From assembly GCA_024742275.1 (NCBI GenBank), contig JANSYS010000001.1, forward strand, positions 1 through 64,000: DNA of 64,000 nt, read 5' to 3'. The notes below the pieces were generated by a model. That model saw only the letters and a list, made by a program, of their open reading frames with translations. It had not been told where the DNA came from and ran no database searches. The position numbers and the translations under genes are program-made. The DNA is from Alphaproteobacteria bacterium (GTDB taxonomy: Bacteria > Pseudomonadota > Alphaproteobacteria > Thalassobaculales > Thalassobaculaceae). Every line of letters begins with the position of its first letter. Positions within the stretch are counted from its first letter, which is position 1. Positions 18,956 through 27,130 of the stretch are shown one piece after another.

Positions 18956-19627
18956 TTACCAGCGGTCGCGGCGTTGGGAGAGCATCACCAGACGTTCGAT
19001 CTCTTCCCGCACCAGGCGCTCGACCATCGACGGCAGATGTTGGTCGAGCCAATCCTTCAGCATCGGCCGCATGAGCTCTCGCGTCAGGCGCTCAAGAGTA
19101 ACCGCACCGTTGCCGAGCGGCAGTTCCTGATAGTCCTCGTTGAGCTTGGCCTGAAGCTCGGAGAACGAATGCACGGTCTCCTGGGCTTGTGGCGGAGAGA
19201 CCAATCCCTGGGGCTGTGGTGCCGGTCGCGTCGCAGGCGGTGGCGGCGGGGCGTAGACCGGCTGCGGCTCAGGTTCGGGTTCGGGTTCCGGAAGCGGTTC
19301 CGGCTCAGGTTCCGGTTCGGGTTCCGGCTCGGAGTACCGCTGTTCGTCGAAAAGAGGTTCGGCCTCCTCATCATCCTCGTCGGCTTCCATATCCGACAGG
19401 TCGAGGACGTCCTCCTCCTCTTCTTCGTCTTCAAGCTCGATTTCGGCTTCCGGCTCGGGCTCTGGGTCCGGCTCGGGCTCCGGCTCTGGGTCCGTCTCGG
19501 GTTCGGGTTCGGGCGCGGCGGCTTCCTCTTCCGCCGGCGCTTCCTCCTCCTCGTCCCCATCCTCGGAGATGATCCGGCGAATCGACGCCAGGATCTCTTC
19601 CATCGATGGTTCTTGCGTATCGCTCAT
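18956..19627 (-). CDS. popZ: PopZ polar organizing protein (DUF2497)
   Basis: A 223-residue PopZ-family protein. The N-terminal helix EPSMEEILASIRRIISED is the conserved partner-binding region, the middle (about 25-140) is an acidic Pro/Glu/Asp-rich disordered linker dominated by PEPEPE repeats, and the C-terminus (LTRELMRPMLKDWLDQHLPSMVERLVREEIERLV) is the oligomerisation region. PopZ forms a polar microdomain that anchors ParB/centromere and cell-cycle kinases. The linker is encoded by an imperfect hexanucleotide repeat (about 19260-19545), so its length may vary between strains. It lies between valS and the tolC homologue, as in related bacteria. Confidence 0.9.
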   Translation of the reverse strand: MSDTQEPSMEEILASIRRIISEDGDEEEEAPAEEEAAAPEPEPETDPEPEPEPDPEPEPEAEIELEDEEEEEDVLDLSDMEADEDDEEAEPLFDEQRYSEPEPEPEPEPEPLPEPEPEPEPQPVYAPPPPPATRPAPQPQGLVSPPQAQETVHSFSELQAKLNEDYQELPLGNGAVTLERLTRELMRPMLKDWLDQHLPSMVERLVREEIERLVMLSQRRDRW

Positions 19628-19721
19628 GACTTCGCCCCGGCGACCCTGGCTGTCCGGTACATTCGAATCTGAAGATTACCTGATAAACGACTGTCCGGCC
19701 AATGGTTCACGCGAATCGCCG

Positions 19722-21119
19722 TCAGTTGCCCGGCATCGTGCCCGGAGGCTCCGTCCCGTAGTACTTCGACTCGACCGCAAGGTAGTGCCGATCGTAATCG
19801 TAGATCTCGACCGGGAGGGCCAGATCCTGCGCCGTCAGGCGCCCCAGTGCGGACAGCAGAGAGAACGCGGCCACAACCGCGTTTCGGTCGGCTGTTACCA
19901 GGCTAACCTGAGCGTCGAGCAGTTCCTGCTCCGCGTCGAGAACATCGAGCACCGTCCGCGCGCCGACCGTGGCTTCCTGCTGAACACCGTCGAGTGCGAT
20001 CTCCGCCGACTGGACTTCCGACCGAAGAGACTCGATCTGTGCCAGTGCAGTCTTGTAGTCCTCGAAAGCGCTGGCAGCGGTCTCCACCACCACTCGACGC
20101 GTGTTATCGACCAGCAAGCGCACCCGATTCACGTTCTCCTTGGCCGCACGGACCTGGGAGTAGACGACGCCCCGTTGGTAGATCGGTACCGAAAGCTGAA
20201 GCTCCGCCGAGAGCGTGCTGACCTCGTTGTCGCCGCCGCTGGTGTTGTAGGTCTGCTCAGCCTGCGCGACCAAATTCAGATCCGGGAGCAGGCTGCCCTC
20301 GGCCTGGGTCACCACATGCTGCGCCGCGAGTTCCTGAAACTTCGCCTGGATCAGCGAGAAGCTCTCCTGCACCGCAATATCCACGGCCTCGTCGCGCGTC
20401 TCCGGCAACCCCGGCGGGAACGACGGTTCGGTAAGAGTGGCCGGCGCGACCCCAACCACACGCTCGAACGCGACTCGAGAGGTTATAAGATTACCCTCGG
20501 CCTGGGTCCGGTCGGCCTCCGACCGCGCCCGGCGCGCCTCCGCCTGGGCGACGTCCGTCCGGGTGACTTCGCCGACCCGGAAACGATCGCGCGTCGCTTC
20601 CAATTGCTTGTCCAGGCGCTGCACGTTGTTGACCTGCAGTTCGAGGATCGACGTGTCGCGGATCACGTTCACGTAGGCCACGACCGCATCGAGAAGGGTG
20701 TTCTGCTCGGATGCGAACAGGCCTGCGCGCGCCGCCTGAATATTGGCATCCGCCTCGTCGACCTCTGCATCAACGCGACCGAACGTGTAGATCGGTTGAG
20801 AGATGTTCAGCGATCCGGTCAGCGGAAAAGAATGATCGTCGGTCGTCGTGGTCCCGTTGCTCTCGGCGGTCACGTCGGTAATGCCGAAGCTACCGGTCGC
20901 CGAAATGTTGGGCCGCCAGCCACCGCGTGCCTGCGGGGCCGTCTCGTCCGTCCGTCTCAGGTCGGCACGCGCCGCCAGCAGTTCCGGGTTGGTTTCGTAG
21001 GCCAGCGCCAAAGCCTCTTCAAGTGACTGCGCCAAGGCCACGGGGGCGCCCGCGGACATCCCTGCGACTATGGCCAGCACGGCGGCCGACGAACGGAGCG
21101 ACTTCGCGAACGAGGTCAT
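19722..21119 (-). CDS. tolC: TolC family outer membrane protein
   Basis: A 465-residue outer-membrane channel component of type I secretion and efflux systems. It has a Sec signal peptide (LRSSAAVLAIVAGMSAGAPVALA), then two OEP repeats starting SLEEALALAYETNPELLAARA and ending with the DVLDAEQELLDAQVSLVTADRNAV hairpin typical of the TolC exit tunnel. The ATG at 21119 has AGGAAG seven bases upstream, favouring it over the longer frame from 21140. The gene follows pcm on the same strand, and popZ comes after, an arrangement conserved in alphaproteobacteria. No inner-membrane partner is adjacent. Confidence 0.93.
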   Translation of the reverse strand: MTSFAKSLRSSAAVLAIVAGMSAGAPVALAQSLEEALALAYETNPELLAARADLRRTDETAPQARGGWRPNISATGSFGITDVTAESNGTTTTDDHSFPLTGSLNISQPIYTFGRVDAEVDEADANIQAARAGLFASEQNTLLDAVVAYVNVIRDTSILELQVNNVQRLDKQLEATRDRFRVGEVTRTDVAQAEARRARSEADRTQAEGNLITSRVAFERVVGVAPATLTEPSFPPGLPETRDEAVDIAVQESFSLIQAKFQELAAQHVVTQAEGSLLPDLNLVAQAEQTYNTSGGDNEVSTLSAELQLSVPIYQRGVVYSQVRAAKENVNRVRLLVDNTRRVVVETAASAFEDYKTALAQIESLRSEVQSAEIALDGVQQEATVGARTVLDVLDAEQELLDAQVSLVTADRNAVVAAFSLLSALGRLTAQDLALPVEIYDYDRHYLAVESKYYGTEPPGTMPGN

Positions 21120-21185
21120 GGACTTCCTTTCAGCTTGCAATAGTCCTGGCTACGGAAGGTTAACGATGACGCTTGCGGTTGGCGA

Positions 21186-21845
21186 CTAAAAGACAAACCC
21201 GGCATCCTGTCGGAAACCGTTCAGCAAAGGCGTTCCGGCGTCGAACAGAATGCGGCGACCAATCCGACCGCCGAGCTTTTCGTAGAGCACCGCCACCCCC
21301 GGTTCCGTCGGCGAGCCTCCTTCGACGGTCACCAGCCGCCCCCCATCGGACAGTTCGTCGAACAGCGCCGGCGGCACCACTTCCACAGCGCCGTCGATCA
21401 GGATCACGTCGTACGGCGCCTGCTTGGCATATCCGGCGTGGAGCGGACCGTTGACGATCGCCGCGTTGTCGATCTGCAGCGCCTCCAGATTGGCATTGCC
21501 CGCGTCCGCAAGGCTTTGATCCTCTTCGACGCCGACGACCATGCCGACAAGCTTCGAAAGAACCACGGTGGCATAGCCCGTACCGCAGGCAACGTCGAGC
21601 GCGACTTCTCCCGCTTTGGGCAATGCGGCCTGCAGCAGACGAGCGAGCACCATCGGCTCCAGCATGTATCGTCCGCCGCCGATCTCGAGTGCCTCGTCCA
21701 CATAAGCGATGCCGCGCTTCGACTTGGGAACGAAAAGCTCGCGCGGAATCGTATCGAACGCATCGATCAGCGCCGGGTCGGTAACCTTGTTGGTCCTGAT
21801 CTGGCTTTCCACCATGTTCAGGCGCGCCAGGGCATAGTCGACCAT
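21186..21845 (-). CDS. pcm: Protein-L-isoaspartate O-methyltransferase family protein
   Basis: A 219-residue SAM-dependent methyltransferase of the PCMT family. It starts MVDYALARLNMVESQIRTN, with the substrate-side IPRELFVP and motif I LDVACGTGYATVVLSKLVG, then VVGVEEDQSLADAGNANL and post-I DVILIDGAVEVVP. In this family it repairs isoaspartyl residues, although the alphaproteobacterial copies next to tolC often lack some substrate-binding residues and may act differently. The start at 21845 is preceded by GAGGAAT; the in-frame ATG at 21911 gives an unlikely Cys/Arg-rich extension. Co-transcribed with the tolC homologue downstream. Confidence 0.88.
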   Translation of the reverse strand: MVDYALARLNMVESQIRTNKVTDPALIDAFDTIPRELFVPKSKRGIAYVDEALEIGGGRYMLEPMVLARLLQAALPKAGEVALDVACGTGYATVVLSKLVGMVVGVEEDQSLADAGNANLEALQIDNAAIVNGPLHAGYAKQAPYDVILIDGAVEVVPPALFDELSDGGRLVTVEGGSPTEPGVAVLYEKLGGRIGRRILFDAGTPLLNGFRQDAGFVF

Positions 21846-22099
21846 CGCATTCCTCGTCAAACGGGCGCCGCATCGACCGCACGATGATCGGCACCGACAA
21901 AACCTAGACAAGCTTTATAGGCAAGACCCTGGCCCGACACAATGAACTCCGGGGCTGAAATGCCGCGGATGCTCGCGCCGCTCGAAGCGGATGCATCGTT
22001 GAAGGATTCTTGGCACCAGCACCGCTCCGTTCGCTGAATCGCGTCTCCATCTGGTTTGACGCCCGCGCAAACTGCGGCTGTCGCACCGGACTTCTTGCG

Positions 22100-23035
22100 T
22101 CAGAGCCTTCCTGAAGGCGGATGGAGCGCATGCCAGTGTTCCGCGATCTCGATACGCCGCGTGATCCAGGTCGCTCCCTTCGCCTGAACATGGTCCAGGA
22201 ACTTGGCCAGGGCCCGCGCCCGGCCCGGACGGCCGACCAATCGCTGGTGCAACCCGATCGACAGCAAACGCGGGCGCTCCGCCCCCTCGTCCCAGAGCTG
22301 ATCGAACGCGTCCGTGATGTAACGGAAGAAGTCTTCACCAGAGCCGTACGAGGCGGGTGCTCCGAACTTCACGTCGTTGGTATCGAGCGCATACGGAATC
22401 ACCAGATGGTCGGCCCCGTCGACATCCACCCAATAGGGGAGGTCGTCGCTGTAACTGTCACTGTCGTAACGGAAACCGCCGGCTTCAACCAGCAGCCGCC
22501 GCGTGTTCGGACTGGGAGCGTAGCGACAGTACCACCCCTTCAGGCGCTGGCCGGTCATGCGTTCGGTGATCTCGATGGCGCGGGCTATGTGCTCGCGCTC
22601 TTCCTCTTCACTGAGTTCGTAGTGGTTGATCCAGCGCCAGCCATGCCCGGCGAACTCCCAGCCCGCTTCCGCCATGGCCTCGGTGGCGACCGGGTTTCTC
22701 TCCAGCGCCATGGCGCAGGCGTAGACGGTTAGCGGTAGATTGCGTTCCGTGAACAATCGGTGGATACGCCAGAAACCGGCCCTCGGCCCATAGTCGTAGA
22801 GCGACTCCATGCCGAGATCACGCTGTCCCGCCGGATGGCGGCCGCCGACCACTTCCGACAGGCCGCCCTCGTTCCTGATGTCGCCGTGAAGGACATTGGT
22901 TTCGGACCCCTCCTCCACGTTGAGGACGAAGCTGAGAGCCACGCGGGCGCCCCCCGGCCATCGGGCGTGCGGCGGTTCGGCGCCATAGCCGACAAGGTCT
23001 CTTGGATAGTCGTCCATGCCGCCAACCGAGATCAT
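22100..23035 (-). CDS. puuE: PuuE-type allantoinase / polysaccharide deacetylase family protein
   Basis: A 311-residue NodB-fold protein. It has the PuuE hallmarks YPRDLVGYGAEPP, WPGGARVALSFVLNVEEGSE, RAGFWRIHRLF and AGHGWRWINHYELSEEEE, with SIGLHQRLVGRPGRA near the C-terminus. PuuE enzymes are metal-independent allantoinases opening the allantoin hydantoin ring, and many relatives act on other amides. It is the last gene of the long leftward operon and its ATG overlaps the stop of the preceding flavoprotein gene by ATGA. Beside HyuA/HyuB it probably acts on a cyclic amide or ureide, but no urate oxidase or allantoicase gene is in view, so true allantoin use is not supported. Confidence 0.8.
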   Translation of the reverse strand: MISVGGMDDYPRDLVGYGAEPPHARWPGGARVALSFVLNVEEGSETNVLHGDIRNEGGLSEVVGGRHPAGQRDLGMESLYDYGPRAGFWRIHRLFTERNLPLTVYACAMALERNPVATEAMAEAGWEFAGHGWRWINHYELSEEEEREHIARAIEITERMTGQRLKGWYCRYAPSPNTRRLLVEAGGFRYDSDSYSDDLPYWVDVDGADHLVIPYALDTNDVKFGAPASYGSGEDFFRYITDAFDQLWDEGAERPRLLSIGLHQRLVGRPGRARALAKFLDHVQAKGATWITRRIEIAEHWHALHPPSGRL

Positions 23036-24450
23036 GAGGATGCTCCACGTTGCCGGTTCAGTGCCACCTGTGCCGCCTGATCTCCCGCGATCCGCCCGAA
23101 TGCAACCGCGGTGAGCAACCCGTTCCCGGACAGGTATCCCTCGACGCCGCTCCCCGACAGGCCCACCGCCGCGCCGCCGCCAGCAAATAGGTTCGGCAAC
23201 TGCGTACCCTGAGCGGTGAGCACCCGCGCGGTGGTATCGATCGTCAATCCGCCCTGGGTATGAAACAAGGCTCCGGTCACGCGCACCGCATAATAGGGCG
23301 GCGCGTCGAGTGTTGGCGCGGTGGTAAAGTCGCGCCCGAACGGATCGGCCCGCGTACCGGCAGCGGCCCCCGACGCCTGATCGAGCGTCTCGCCCAACGT
23401 CGCTTCCGGACAGCCGATGAGCTTGGCGAGACCAGTCAGATCCGGCACTTCCCGGACCGCGCCCATCTCGTTGGCCCGGCGGTAGTCTTCGTGTCCCATC
23501 CCCAATTCGTGTAGCCGGCGATCGTAGACGTTCCACGCAATCTGGCCGGGTTGGGCGAGCACCTTGAGGGACTGTTCCGAATAGCCCTCGTGCTCATTGG
23601 AGAACCGCCGCCCTTCGGCGTTCACCTGAACTCCGCCCTCCATCATGATCGCCCAGGAGACCAGAACGCCATGCGGATGAGCGACCGACCCGTGCCCCTG
23701 ATAGCTCCCCATCTGGGCGATCGCCGCGCCCAATTCCGTGCCCCAGCTCACCGCGTCTCCCCGGTTGCCGGTATGGCCGAAATACAGAGCGTCGGCCATC
23801 TCTGGGATGTAGGTCCGTACCATATCCGGATTGCCGCCATAGCCATTGCAGGCCAGCACCAGCGCGTCGCAGCCGATCTCGTCGGTCGATCCGTCCGGAC
23901 GCTCCACGACGACACCGAGAACCCGACCATCCGCCGTCGCCAGCACGTCGCGGACGGCGGCATCGCAGACGATGTCGATCCCGGCCCTCTCGGCGGCTGC
24001 CGCCAGGGAGCCGACCAGAGCGGCTCCCGTTTTCTCCGGGTGGGAATGCATCCGGAAGGCGGTATGCCCGGGATAGCGGAATTTGGTTTCCAGAACGAAT
24101 TCCTGCCCATGCCTGTCGGCCAACCATTCCAGCGCAGGCCCGGACGCGGCGCAGGCGGCCCGGCCGAGTACCGGGTCTCCTTCGTCATGGTTCTTCTTCT
24201 GGATGTCCCCGAGCATCCGATCGATGCTGTCTTCAGCCTGCGCTTCGCTCTGCCAACGTGTTCCGCAAGCGGGAATGTAGCCGGCGGAAAGGGATGTCGA
24301 GCCTGACGGAACCGGATCTCGCTCGAGGACCATGACCTCGGCGCCCGCGTCGTGGGCCGCGAGCGCAGCGGTCAGGCCGCATGCCCCCGCACCGACGACC
24401 AGCACTGGTACATGCGCCTTGGGGGCGGCTTCGCGCCGAACGACGGACAT
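23032..24450 (-). CDS. FAD-dependent oxidoreductase, fumarate reductase/succinate dehydrogenase flavoprotein family
   Basis: A 472-residue flavoprotein. The N-terminal Rossmann motif VLVVGAGACGLTAALAAHDAGAEVMVLERD binds FAD; an HPEKTG-type region, VLACNGYGG and the C-terminal NLFAGGGAAVGLSGSGVEGYLSGNGL complete the fold. RVTGALFHTQGGLTIDTTARV is the usual active-site neighbourhood of fumarate-reductase, urocanate-reductase and 3-ketosteroid dehydrogenase relatives, which add or remove hydrogen across an activated C=C bond. Its ATG overlaps the preceding stop as TGATG. In this operon it may saturate or desaturate an unsaturated acid or imide made by the ring-opening enzymes; the substrate is unknown. 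Confidence 0.82.
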   Translation of the reverse strand: MSVVRREAAPKAHVPVLVVGAGACGLTAALAAHDAGAEVMVLERDPVPSGSTSLSAGYIPACGTRWQSEAQAEDSIDRMLGDIQKKNHDEGDPVLGRAACAASGPALEWLADRHGQEFVLETKFRYPGHTAFRMHSHPEKTGAALVGSLAAAAERAGIDIVCDAAVRDVLATADGRVLGVVVERPDGSTDEIGCDALVLACNGYGGNPDMVRTYIPEMADALYFGHTGNRGDAVSWGTELGAAIAQMGSYQGHGSVAHPHGVLVSWAIMMEGGVQVNAEGRRFSNEHEGYSEQSLKVLAQPGQIAWNVYDRRLHELGMGHEDYRRANEMGAVREVPDLTGLAKLIGCPEATLGETLDQASGAAAGTRADPFGRDFTTAPTLDAPPYYAVRVTGALFHTQGGLTIDTTARVLTAQGTQLPNLFAGGGAAVGLSGSGVEGYLSGNGLLTAVAFGRIAGDQAAQVALNRQRGASS

Positions 24451-25070
24451 CAGGCTGCCTCCCAAGCGGCGGCTACATCGGCAATCGTGGCGACCTTGCT
24501 GACGGGGCGCAGAGCGTCGATGGCGGTGCGATGGATCTCATCCGAGAATGCGGCGCACCCGTCCTCGAGGACGACGGTGTCCAGATCGCGGACATGGGCG
24601 TCGCGGACCGTCGACGCCACGCCGCCATTGGTGACGATCCCGCCGACGATCAGCGAGGTAATGCCGGCCTTCCTAAGTACCCACTCGAGCCTACTCATGT
24701 AAAATGCTGAAAAAGCGACTTTCTCTACCTTTATATCGATCGGCTGTAGTGCCTCTACGACGTCATGCCCCCACCCGCCCGACACGAAGTCGCCGTTGGT
24801 GAGAAAGGGGCGGATCGCCTTCAGATGCGGCGAGATCAGCGGCGCCCCACCCTTGCCTGCGACGAGGGTGAAATGGGTCGAGACGATCCATCCTCCCTTC
24901 GTCCGGACCGCGTTCGCAAGCGGTGCCAAGCGGGCCGGCAGCGCGGCGATTTCGTCCGACGTCGCACCCCCTCGGGCATATGCGCCGTCAGGATGGATGA
25001 AGTCGTTCTGCAGATCCACGAGCAGCAACGCCGTACCTTCGGGGTTGGGAAAGGCAAGATCGCCGCTCAT
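24450..25070 (-). CDS. Isochorismatase-fold (cysteine hydrolase superfamily) protein lacking the catalytic Cys
   Basis: A 206-residue protein of the isochorismatase/nicotinamidase fold: LLLVDLQNDFIHPDG with Asp19, a lysine near KVAFSAF (Lys117), and the GGIVTNGGVASTVRDAHVRD strand-helix. In amidohydrolases this last motif reads VTNxCV and its Cys is the nucleophile; here residue 150 is Gly (codon GGC). Gly at this place is known in PhzD-type isochorismatases, which cleave a vinyl ether by acid catalysis and need no Cys. The protein should therefore not act as a carbamoyl amidase. It is translationally coupled (ATGA overlap with hyuA upstream, TGATG with the flavoprotein downstream). Confidence 0.85.
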   Translation of the reverse strand: MSGDLAFPNPEGTALLLVDLQNDFIHPDGAYARGGATSDEIAALPARLAPLANAVRTKGGWIVSTHFTLVAGKGGAPLISPHLKAIRPFLTNGDFVSGGWGHDVVEALQPIDIKVEKVAFSAFYMSRLEWVLRKAGITSLIVGGIVTNGGVASTVRDAHVRDLDTVVLEDGCAAFSDEIHRTAIDALRPVSKVATIADVAAAWEAA

Positions 25071-27130
25071 CCGTTTTCCCCAATCAGGACGTTGCCGTAG
25101 GTGTCGACCTCGCCGACCAAACCAGGCTCGATAAGGATGGTCGTGTCGCTCTGTTCGAGTACGGCCGGGCCTTCGATTCGGGCGCCCGCCGGCAGAGACA
25201 GACGATCGACAATCGTCGCCTCGTGCCAGGCACCGTCGACGTACACAGTTCTTGTTCCCCGAATCGCGTCTTCGACCGTGGTCCCGGCCTCCGGCGCGAG
25301 CAGAGACAGATCGAAGCGGGGGCGCCTGCCGACCACGGCGACCCTGAGATTCATGATTCGCATGGAGATGCCTGCCAGGAGGCGTCCGTAAGTCGCGGAA
25401 TACGCGGCTTCGAAAGCCGCCCGAACGGCGTCCTTGTCGATCGCCGTGCCGGGGCTGGCGTCGATCGGGACCGCCACCGTGTGGGTCTGTCCGACATAAA
25501 GCATGTCCAGCTCGACCACCGTTTCGATACCGTCGAGCGTAACGCCGGCACCGCGTACCGTTCTCTTGCCCTCCTCCGACAAGCGGTCAATGGCCGAGCG
25601 AAGAGCGTCGGCGTCCAGATCGTCCAACAGCACGTTCCAGGTCTCGACGAAGTCCTGTCGCAAGTCTGCGATCGTGCAGCCGAGCGCGCTTGTGACACCC
25701 GGATAGCGCGGGACCAGTGCCTTCTTCAGTCCGACTTCGCGGATCAACGCGCCGGCATGGAGGGATCCGCCCCCGCCGAACGGCACGGCCACGAACTCTT
25801 TCGGGTCGTGACCGCGCTCGATGGAGACGACGCGGATGGCGCCGGCCATCTTGGCGTTCGCCACCCTGATGATGGCCTCGGCAGCGGCTTCGGCGCTTGC
25901 CAGCCCTAAGGGCACCGCGACATGGTCGCTGATCGCGCGGCGGGCCGCGTCCACGTCGAGCCGGTCGAGCTTGCCGCCGATCGGCCGGTCGGCATTGATC
26001 CGACCGAGCACCAGATTGGCATCGGTCACCGTCGGCCGCGTGTTGCCGAGGCCATAGCAAACCGGCCCCGGGTCCGACCCCGCGCTCTCCGGCCCCACTT
26101 GCAGGAGTCCGCCGGCATCGACACGCGCGATCGAGCCGCCGCCGGCTCCTATGGTGATGATTTCGATCATCGGCGAGCGCACAACGAGACCGAAGTCGAT
26201 CGAGGTCTGGGCAGCCAGGGCGCTTTGCCCGTCGACCACCAGGGACACGTCGAAGGAGGTTCCGCCCATGTCGCAGGTGATCAGGTTCGGATAGCCCGCT
26301 GACGAGCCGATATGGGCCGCAGCCGTCACGCCCGCTGCCGGGCCGGACAGTGCCGTGCGCACCGGCACCCTGCGCGCGGTGTCGATGCTCATGACGCCGC
26401 CGTTGGACTGAACGATCAGAACCTGGGCCGGCGACGCAGCCTCGCCGAGCGCCTGTTCAAGGCGTGCCAGGTATCGACCGACCGGCGGTTGCAGGTAGGC
26501 GTTGAGAGCCGCGGTCGAGCTCCGCTCGAACTCGCGGATTTCCGGGACGATCTGATGGCTAGCCGTGATGTAGTTGTTCGGCCATACCTCTCGCAGCGCC
26601 GCTAGGGCCGTCCGTTCGTTCTCGGCATTGGCGTAGGCATTGATGAAGACGATCGCCACGGCCTCGCAGCCAAGCTCATGAAGGCGCAGGGCCGCCGCTT
26701 TGACCTCGGCCGGATCGACCGTGTGGCGCACGGTGCCGTCGGCCAACGTCCGCTCCGCCACTTCCAGGCGCCGGTCGCGCGGGACGACGGGGACGAACTG
26801 CCCCCACAACCCCCAGGTTTGCGGTCGGTCGCGCCGGCGCATCTCCAGGACGTCACGGAACCCAGCGGTCGTGATCACGCCGGTCGCCGCACCCTTGCGT
26901 TCGAGCAGGGCGTTGGTGCCGACGGTCGTGCCGTGAACGACCGTGGAGAGCGCCGTAAGATCGCCCGCGCCCGCCTCCAGACCCGACAGGAATCCGACCG
27001 CCTGGTTGGCCGGGGTGGACGGGACTTTGGCGACGCGCGCCGTTCCGGCGGCCTCGTCCAGAACGAAGACGTCGGTGAAGGTTCCGCCGACGTCCACGCC
27101 GGCGATCAGATGGGGATTATCGGTACTCAT
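25067..27130 (-). CDS. hyuA: Hydantoinase/oxoprolinase subunit A family protein
   Basis: A 687-residue protein of the HyuA/OplA family, which has an actin-like ATPase fold. Motifs: GVDVGGTFTDVFVLDE at the N-terminus, VVHGTTVGTNALLERKGA, the LSGPAAGVTAAAHIGSSAG block, CDMGGTSFDVSLV, and VPFGGGGSLHAGALIRE. With HyuB it forms an ATP-dependent amidohydrolase or carboxylase complex (5-oxoprolinase, N-methylhydantoinase, acetophenone carboxylase and caprolactamase are characterised members). ATG at 27130 overlaps the hyuB stop by ATGA, indicating equimolar expression of both subunits. The substrate cannot be read from the sequence. Confidence 0.92.
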   Translation of the reverse strand: MSTDNPHLIAGVDVGGTFTDVFVLDEAAGTARVAKVPSTPANQAVGFLSGLEAGAGDLTALSTVVHGTTVGTNALLERKGAATGVITTAGFRDVLEMRRRDRPQTWGLWGQFVPVVPRDRRLEVAERTLADGTVRHTVDPAEVKAAALRLHELGCEAVAIVFINAYANAENERTALAALREVWPNNYITASHQIVPEIREFERSSTAALNAYLQPPVGRYLARLEQALGEAASPAQVLIVQSNGGVMSIDTARRVPVRTALSGPAAGVTAAAHIGSSAGYPNLITCDMGGTSFDVSLVVDGQSALAAQTSIDFGLVVRSPMIEIITIGAGGGSIARVDAGGLLQVGPESAGSDPGPVCYGLGNTRPTVTDANLVLGRINADRPIGGKLDRLDVDAARRAISDHVAVPLGLASAEAAAEAIIRVANAKMAGAIRVVSIERGHDPKEFVAVPFGGGGSLHAGALIREVGLKKALVPRYPGVTSALGCTIADLRQDFVETWNVLLDDLDADALRSAIDRLSEEGKRTVRGAGVTLDGIETVVELDMLYVGQTHTVAVPIDASPGTAIDKDAVRAAFEAAYSATYGRLLAGISMRIMNLRVAVVGRRPRFDLSLLAPEAGTTVEDAIRGTRTVYVDGAWHEATIVDRLSLPAGARIEGPAVLEQSDTTILIEPGLVGEVDTYGNVLIGENG

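Noticed and set aside
22100-23035. True allantoin catabolism
   Set aside because: Only the PuuE-type gene hints at this; no urate, allantoate or ureidoglycolate gene accompanies it.
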